The position numbers and the translations under genes were made by a program. This document shows positions 13,709-18,341 of a stretch of 18,341 nucleotides of DNA, one piece after another (the stretch's first letter is position 1; each line of letters starts with the position of its first letter). The notes beneath the pieces were generated by a model that ran no database searches, was not told the origin of the DNA, and saw only the letters and a program-made list of their open reading frames with translations. Source of the stretch: CAZUDO01 sp964618895 (GTDB lineage Bacteria; Desulfobacterota; Binatia; DP-6); the NCBI GenBank assembly GCA_964618895.1, contig CAZUDO010000042.1, positions 1 through 18,341 on the forward strand. The letters are read 5' to 3'.

Positions 13709-14151
13709 ACCCCGCGCGGCTCGCGGCGGACGCGCAGGCGCTGCTGGGACCCGTCGGCGGCCCGGTGGTGATCGTCGCGCCGCGTGCACCCCGGCTGGCG
13801 ACGGCGCTCGCGGCGATTGTGCCGCGTGCGCACGACGGGGACGTGCCGGCGGCGGCCCTGGTCGCGTTGCTCGGGATGCCGGTCGACGTGGGCGCCCGGC
13901 AGACGATCCTGGCGGCGCTCGGGCGCCGGCTGCCGCCCGACGGGTTCCTCGTGCTGCTGGATCACAACCAGCCGCGGACCTGGCGGGGCCGGCTGATGGG
14001 CATCGCCGGGCTGGCCTTCCGCGGGCTCGGCCCGGCGCGGGCCCGCTATCCGGCCGCGCGCGAGCTGGCGGCGCTGGGCTTCCGGGTCGAACGGCTGCGG
14101 CTGGCGTGTGCTGAGCGGGTGCAGCTGGTGCTGGCGCGGCGGGGCGCGTAG
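13705..14151 (+). CDS. Small protein resembling the C-terminal half of a SAM-dependent methyltransferase
   Basis: The GTG at 13705 overlaps the folE stop (GTGA), a typical sign of translational coupling. The 148-residue product has GGPVVIVAPRAPRLATALA near the N-terminus, then LGRRLPPDGFLVLLDHNQPR (72-91), RGLGPARARYPAARELAALG (106-125) and a last strand ERVQLVLARR. The LxPGGxLVLxDHN...ARxYPAARELAxxGF layout looks like post-motif-IV strands of class I methyltransferases. The glycine-rich SAM-binding motif I (E/DxGxGxG) is missing, and a start further upstream would run into folE. It may be a truncated enzyme, a non-catalytic subunit, or an unrelated small Rossmann-like protein. Confidence that it is a gene is fair because of frame length, coupling and codon usage; function is not assigned. 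Confidence 0.6.
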   Translation: MNPARLAADAQALLGPVGGPVVIVAPRAPRLATALAAIVPRAHDGDVPAAALVALLGMPVDVGARQTILAALGRRLPPDGFLVLLDHNQPRTWRGRLMGIAGLAFRGLGPARARYPAARELAALGFRVERLRLACAERVQLVLARRGA

Positions 14152-14154
14152 CGC

Positions 14155-15939
14155 TCAGAAGCGGGCGAACCACGGCGGGGAGTGCTTCCCCGGCTGCTCG
14201 ATCACGATCTGGTAGTGCTGCAGGAGCTGCGCGGTCGCCCGGCGCCAGCGGCCCACCGAGATCATGTAGGCGGTCTTGGCCCTGACCTCCTCGGCGCGCG
14301 CGGTGGTGCGGCGGAGCTGGAAGTCGAGCAGGTCTTTGGTGGTCGCCATGCCGACCTGTTGGCGCTTCTCCTGGTGCTTCAGGTTCTCGGTGGCCAGCTC
14401 GCGCGCCACCCGGGTGCTCTCGACCGCTTCCCGGGCGGCGAGCACGCCGGCCACCGTCTGCCGCGCCTCGAGGGTCACCTGCGACAGCAGCTCCCGGTGA
14501 TTCAGCTCGGCCTGGCTGCGGGCGATGCGGCTCTGCGTGTATTCGCTGCGGGCGGTGGCGTTCGAGAGCGGCATGTTGAACTGGAGGCCGAAGGAGTAGC
14601 TCTGGAAATCCTGCGACTCGAGACGGCGGTAGGCGTCGCCCGCTGAGCCGGCGAAGGGTGAGGTCAGCACGCCGTAGCAGGTGTAGCTGGGGGGGAACCC
14701 GGGCGGCACGACTTGCGGGACGCACGTGGCGCCACGCGCATTGGGGGGATTCGGCGTCGGGCTGGTGAAGGCCCGGCGCGTGTCGTTGTTGGTGCCGCTC
14801 AACCCGTTCACGCCGTACCCGCCAACCACGTTCAGCTGCGGGAGGAGCGCGTTACCGGAGATCTTCTCGTTCAGGAGCCGGACCTGCACGCCTCGCGCCG
14901 ACGCTTCGATCTCGGGCCGGTCCGAGACCGCGGCGGTGATCGTCTCGTCGAGGTCGATGTCGAGATCCTCGAGCGCCGCCTCCTCGACCGGCTCGAGGGT
15001 GCGGGGAACGAACGTCCCGCCGGGGCTGTAGTACGCCAGCTGGGCGAGTTGTTGGCGCTGCACCGTGAGCGTCGTCTCGGCGACGATCACCCGTGCGACG
15101 CGGAGCGCCGCATCCGCCTGGGCTTCGAGCACCGCGACCGGGGCAAGGAGTCCGACGCGCACCCGGGCCTCGTTCTCGGCCACCGTGCGGTCGGCGAGGG
15201 CTTTCGACTCATGCTCCACCTCGACCTGCTCCCGCGCCCCGACCACGTTCCAATAGGCTTCGATCACCTGCTGCACGAAGTCCGCGAGCTGGGCCTGGTA
15301 CTGGTAGACGGCCGCGTCGGCGGTCTGCTCTGCCACGCGGACGACGAGGTAGCTGAAGTCCCAGCCGAAGTTCTGCAGCAACGGCTGCACGATCGACAAC
15401 CGGAGCTCCGGCTTGTAGGCCGGTTGCAGCTGGTCGAAGCTCGAGTTCCGGTCGAGGCGATCGTTCAGGAAGTCGACGGTCGCGAGCGTCCCGCTGCGGA
15501 GACGTTTCCACAGTCGGGCGTTCGCGTACCGGTCGTCGACGGTGAGCGTCTCCGCGCCGGCCAGCAGGCTCCCCGACGGCGTGGTCGTGCGTTGCTTCTG
15601 GACCTCGGCGGACAGCGTGGGATCGAACTGTCCCTGCGCCTGCAGGATCGCCTCGCTCTGCCGGACGGGTTCGAGCCGCCGCGCCGCGATGCCCGGGTTG
15701 TTCCCGAGCGCGAGCGCAATCGCCTCCTTGAGCGACACGCGTTGGACCTGCTCGTCGCGCGTGATCGGCCGGGGAACGTCGAGCGCCGGGCTCTTGGGGG
15801 CGCCGGGGCGCCACTGGTCGAGGATCATCGATCCCCGCCACGGGGTCCGGGTCAGGTCGGACGGGTCGGCGGCGGCGGTGGCGCCCGCCGTCAGCAGCAA
15901 CACGATCGTGCTTCCCGCGAGTGTGCGGCGCCCGGGCAT
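14155..15939 (-). CDS. TolC-family outer membrane efflux protein
   Basis: The 594-residue product starts MPGRRTLAGS with a signal peptide (cut likely near TAAA-D, residue 24) and contains two halves typical of the OEP family. An early LKEAIALALGNNPGIAA motif (70-86) is followed by coiled-coil helices, GLLAPVAVLEAQ (263-274) in the first half and GMATTKDLLDFQ (530-541) in the second, the paired helix-turn signatures of TolC barrels. Such trimers form the outer membrane and periplasmic channel for efflux pumps or type I secretion. Between strands of the second half lies a long Pro/Gly/Asn-rich segment (~378-440) with Cys406 and Cys421, likely an extracellular loop. No membrane-fusion or inner-membrane pump gene is adjacent, so the partner is unknown. 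The start is chosen for the signal peptide; there is no convincing ribosome site. Its stop is 3 nt from the convergent neighbour. Confidence 0.88.
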   Translation of the reverse strand: MPGRRTLAGSTIVLLLTAGATAAADPSDLTRTPWRGSMILDQWRPGAPKSPALDVPRPITRDEQVQRVSLKEAIALALGNNPGIAARRLEPVRQSEAILQAQGQFDPTLSAEVQKQRTTTPSGSLLAGAETLTVDDRYANARLWKRLRSGTLATVDFLNDRLDRNSSFDQLQPAYKPELRLSIVQPLLQNFGWDFSYLVVRVAEQTADAAVYQYQAQLADFVQQVIEAYWNVVGAREQVEVEHESKALADRTVAENEARVRVGLLAPVAVLEAQADAALRVARVIVAETTLTVQRQQLAQLAYYSPGGTFVPRTLEPVEEAALEDLDIDLDETITAAVSDRPEIEASARGVQVRLLNEKISGNALLPQLNVVGGYGVNGLSGTNNDTRRAFTSPTPNPPNARGATCVPQVVPPGFPPSYTCYGVLTSPFAGSAGDAYRRLESQDFQSYSFGLQFNMPLSNATARSEYTQSRIARSQAELNHRELLSQVTLEARQTVAGVLAAREAVESTRVARELATENLKHQEKRQQVGMATTKDLLDFQLRRTTARAEEVRAKTAYMISVGRWRRATAQLLQHYQIVIEQPGKHSPPWFARF

Positions 15940-15989
15940 GTCGTGGGCGCTAATCGATCCGGGACGGTGAGTCAACGCGGGCCGCGAGC

Positions 15990-16018
15990 TTGACAACGGC
16001 GCGAGCCGACGGCTAAAC
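15990..16018 (+). promoter_or_regulatory. Candidate promoter for the aminotransferase-serA unit
   Basis: A perfect TTGACA (15990-15995) is followed after 16-18 nt by GGCTAAACC, of which GCTAAA or TAAACC is only a weak -10. It lies in the 199-bp divergent gap between the TolC-family gene and the aminotransferase and points toward the latter, about 120 nt before its GTG. No counterpart for the minus-strand gene is evident. Confidence 0.3.
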
Positions 16019-16138
16019 CGATGCCGACCTCGATCCGTCGCACGACTGGCGTTCGCGTGGAAGCAACCACGGGGAAGTGCTGAACGACCAGCGGGCCGAA
16101 CGCCTGGGCCCCGGTAGTGTGGGGGTACAGGTCCCGTC

Positions 16139-17293
16139 GTGATCAAGTCCCATCTACTCGCTCCCGGGCCGACGCCTGTTCCGCCCGAAGTCCTGGCGGC
16201 GATGGCGCTGCCGGTCATCCACCACCGTACGCCGCAGTTCGGCGCGGTGCTCACCGAGGTGCAGGACGGGCTCCGGGAGCTCTTCGGCACGGCGGGCGAC
16301 GTGCTCATCCTGGCGGCGTCCGGCACGGGTGCCATGGAGGGCTCGGTCACCAACCTGCTCTCGCCGGGAGACGAGGCCATCGTCGTCAACGGCGGCAAGT
16401 TCGGCGAGCGTTGGACCAAGATCTGCCAGGCGTACGGTGTCACGGTCCACGAGATCAAGGTCGAGTGGGGGCGGGCGGTCACCCCCGACGCGGTCGCGGC
16501 GGCGCTCGATGCGCATCCCGGCGCGCGCGCGCTCTACATGCAGGCGAGCGAGACCTCCACGTGCGTGCTCCATCCCGTGCCGGAGATCGCCGCCCTCACG
16601 CGCCGGCGCGACACCTTGTTGGTGGTCGACGGCATCACGGCCGTGGGCGTGATCGACCTGCCGCTCGATCGGCTCGGCATCGACGTCCTGATCGCCGGTT
16701 CGCAGAAGGCGCTCATGCTCCCGCCCGGGCTGGCGCTGGTAGCGCTCTCGCCGCGTGCGTGGGCAGCGACCGAGCGCGCCCGCCTGCCGCGCTTCTACTT
16801 CGACTTCAAGAAGGAGCGGAACGGGGTCGCCGAGAAGTCCACGGCGTGGACCCCGGCCATCTCGCTGATCCAGGGGCTGCGCGTGGCGCTCGCCATGATG
16901 CGCGCCGAGGGCTGGGCCAACGTGTACGCGCGCCAGGACCGTCTGGCACGGGCGACACGTGCCGGTGCGCAGGCGCTCGGCCTGCAGCTGCTTGCGCCAG
17001 GCGCCCCCAGTCCGGCGGCCACTGCCATCGTCGTGCCGGCGGGTGTCGACGGCGGCGGCCTGGTCCGCTATCTGCGCGACCGGATGCACGTCACCTTCGC
17101 CGGCGGGCAGGACCATCTGAAAGGCAAGATCGTGCGCGTGGCGCACCTCGGCTACGTGGGCACGTTCGACATCGTCACCGCATTGGCGGCGCTCGAGCTG
17201 GCGCTGCGTCACTTTGGCGCCACGATCGAGCTCGGGCGCGGCGTCGGCGCCGCCGAGGCGATCCTGGCCGAAGGCCTGCCACCGCGTGCCTGA
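16139..17293 (+). CDS. Class V (PLP) aminotransferase, probable phosphoserine or serine/alanine-glyoxylate transaminase
   Basis: The 384-residue fold-type I PLP enzyme begins with GTG at 16139 (ACAGG 7 nt upstream) and LLAPGPTPVPPEVL. It has HHRTPQF (28-34), ASGTGAMEGSVTNL (60-73), VVDGIT (162-167, PLP-binding Asp164), and AGSQKALMLPPG (186-197), with Lys190 as the Schiff-base lysine. This is the alanine-glyoxylate / serine-pyruvate aminotransferase group, not the SerC group. Because serA follows after 12 nt with its own ribosome site, the likely role is conversion of 3-phosphohydroxypyruvate plus glutamate to phosphoserine, a job such enzymes do in lineages lacking SerC. The alternative is serine- or alanine-glyoxylate transamination in photorespiration-like or serine-cycle metabolism. 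No serB is visible before the window ends. Confidence 0.87.
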   Translation: MIKSHLLAPGPTPVPPEVLAAMALPVIHHRTPQFGAVLTEVQDGLRELFGTAGDVLILAASGTGAMEGSVTNLLSPGDEAIVVNGGKFGERWTKICQAYGVTVHEIKVEWGRAVTPDAVAAALDAHPGARALYMQASETSTCVLHPVPEIAALTRRRDTLLVVDGITAVGVIDLPLDRLGIDVLIAGSQKALMLPPGLALVALSPRAWAATERARLPRFYFDFKKERNGVAEKSTAWTPAISLIQGLRVALAMMRAEGWANVYARQDRLARATRAGAQALGLQLLAPGAPSPAATAIVVPAGVDGGGLVRYLRDRMHVTFAGGQDHLKGKIVRVAHLGYVGTFDIVTALAALELALRHFGATIELGRGVGAAEAILAEGLPPRA

Positions 17294-17305
17294 GCGGGGA
17301 GTCCC

Positions 17306-18341
17306 ATGGCATACCGCGTCCTGCTGACCGACTCGCTCGGTCCCGAGGGTCTGGAGAAGCTCCGCGCCCATCCCGACCTCGAGATCGATGCCCGGCCGGG
17401 CATCAAGGCCGACGAGCTGCGCACCGCCATCCGCGGGGTCGACGCGCTCATCATCCGCAGCGGGGCCAAGATCACGGCCGACATCCTGGCGCAGGCCGAC
17501 CGCCTGCGGGTGATCGGGCGCGCCGGCATCGGGGTCGACAACGTCGACGTCGAGACGGCCACCAAGCGTGGCATCGTGGTGATGAACACCCCGGGCGGGA
17601 GCAACGTCACCACCGCCGAGCACGCCATCACGCTGCTGCTGGCGCTGGCGCGCAGCGTGCCGCAGGCGGCGGCATCCGTCCGCGCGGGCAAGTGGGAGCG
17701 CTCGCGCTGGGTCGGGACCGAGGTGTGCAACAAGGTGCTCGGCGTGATCGGGCTCGGCAACATCGGCGCGATCGTCGCCGAGCGGGCGCTCGGACTGCGC
17801 ATGAAGGTGATCGCCTTCGACCCCTTCATCACCGTCGAGGCCGCGGCCCGCCTCCGGGTCGAGCTGGTGTCGCTCGACACCCTCTACGCCGGTGCCGACT
17901 TCATCACCATCCACACCCCGCTCACGCCGGAGACCCGCGGGCTGATCGGCCGGGACACGCTCGCCCGCATGAAGCGCGGCGTGCGCATCATCAACTGCGC
18001 CCGCGGCGGGATCATCGACGAGACGGCGCTGGCGGAGGCCATCCGGTCCGGGCAGGTGGCCGGAGCGGCTCTCGACGTACTCGCCGAGGAGCCCCCGCCC
18101 AAGGACCATCCGCTGCTCCAGCTCGACCAGGTCATCTGCACCCCCCACCTCGGCGCTTCCACGGGCGAGGCGCAGGTCAACGTCGCCATCGCGATCGCGC
18201 AGCAGGTGGCCGACTTCCTGTGTCGGGGGACCATCCAGAACGCGGTCAACGTGCCGTCGCTCTCGCCCGAGATCCTGCAGGTGCTGCGGCCCTACCTGTT
18301 GCTGGCCGAGAAGCTCGGCATGCTGCAGGCCCAGCTCATCA
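17306..18341 (+). CDS. serA: D-3-phosphoglycerate dehydrogenase (cut by right edge)
   Basis: SerA oxidises 3-phosphoglycerate to 3-phosphohydroxypyruvate with NAD+, the first step of serine synthesis. The ATG at 17306 has GGGGA 5 nt upstream. The visible 345 residues cover the substrate-binding N-terminal part, GRAGIGVDNVD (71-81), the nucleotide-binding GLGNIG (149-154), and the catalytic Arg233 (NCARGGIID), Glu262 (LDVLAEEPP) and His281 (TPHLGAST). After the dehydrogenase core the frame runs on through NAVNVPSLSPEILQVLRPY (312-330), as in the long ~525-residue type with an extra substrate-binding (ASB) domain and a C-terminal ACT domain. Those parts lie outside the window, so feedback control by serine cannot be judged. 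Operon with the upstream aminotransferase. Confidence 0.95.
   Translation, partial: MAYRVLLTDSLGPEGLEKLRAHPDLEIDARPGIKADELRTAIRGVDALIIRSGAKITADILAQADRLRVIGRAGIGVDNVDVETATKRGIVVMNTPGGSNVTTAEHAITLLLALARSVPQAAASVRAGKWERSRWVGTEVCNKVLGVIGLGNIGAIVAERALGLRMKVIAFDPFITVEAAARLRVELVSLDTLYAGADFITIHTPLTPETRGLIGRDTLARMKRGVRIINCARGGIIDETALAEAIRSGQVAGAALDVLAEEPPPKDHPLLQLDQVICTPHLGASTGEAQVNVAIAIAQQVADFLCRGTIQNAVNVPSLSPEILQVLRPYLLLAEKLGMLQAQLI

Noticed and set aside
12899..14725. 608-residue minus-strand frame across folE and neighbours
   Set aside because: It runs opposite folE, whose zinc motifs are intact, and is dominated by Arg/Ala/Pro.
14713..15993. 426-residue plus-strand frame opposite the TolC-family gene
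   Set aside because: The minus frame has the paired OEP signatures and a signal peptide; this one shows none.
15940..16482. Longer start (16482) for the TolC-family gene
   Set aside because: It would overlap the divergent aminotransferase and place ~180 unrelated residues before an obvious signal peptide at 15939.
16154..18148. 664-residue minus-strand frame opposite the aminotransferase and serA
   Set aside because: It is a shadow of two strongly conserved plus-strand genes; its composition is Asp/Arg/His/Gln-rich with no motifs.

Overview
This is a very GC-rich window with dense gene packing, short or negative gaps, frequent GTG starts and sigma70-like promoters. The core genes are bacterial housekeeping genes. 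Two secreted repeat proteins carry modules (Asp-box/BNR blades, ELWxxDGT blades, a CGDG...CD cysteine-rich block) that are commonly met in genomes labelled Deltaproteobacteria, Myxococcota or Candidatus Binatota. My best guess is a soil or subsurface lineage of that kind. This is inference from module content, not a marker-gene placement. No rRNA, tRNA, CRISPR array or intact mobile element is visible.

Layout. (a) 1-650 is a gene graveyard: the C-terminal part of an IS91-type transposase on the minus strand (running off the left edge), then the last ~42 codons of a glycerate 2-kinase (MOFRL) on the plus strand. (b) 678-6040 holds two head-to-head secreted repeat proteins. On the minus strand is a ~1158-residue protein of 21 Asp-box blades plus a cysteine-containing C-terminal domain, currently broken by a one-base shortfall in a C run near 1621. 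On the plus strand is a protein of seven ELWxxDGT blades with a Cys-rich module and a basic tail. (c) 6091-10233 is a plus-strand run: queE, an NAD-type isocitrate dehydrogenase coupled by TGATG, glpD and nth. (d) 10230-11012 is a minus-strand VIT/CCC1-type metal transporter whose stop shares a CTAG with that of nth. (e) 11158-14151 is a plus-strand run: thrB-type homoserine kinase, metF, folE and a small methyltransferase-tail-like ORF. (f) 14155-15939 is a minus-strand TolC-family outer-membrane protein. (g) 16139-18341 is a class V aminotransferase followed 12 nt later by serA, cut by the right edge.

How the genes fit together. The metabolic genes cluster loosely around amino acid, one-carbon and pterin metabolism. 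SerA and the aminotransferase would make serine, which feeds glycine and C1 units. MetF reduces methylene-THF for methionine, the homoserine kinase directs homoserine to threonine, and FolE supplies the pterin for both folate and 7-deazaguanine synthesis, the second of which also uses QueE. The repeat-protein pair looks like an accessory cell-surface or secreted locus placed next to mobile-element debris.

The most interesting non-coding structure is the thrB/VIT divergent region. There, plus- and minus-strand promoters appear to share one overlapping -35 element (TTGACAA), and the thrB leader begins with a perfect 7-bp hairpin.
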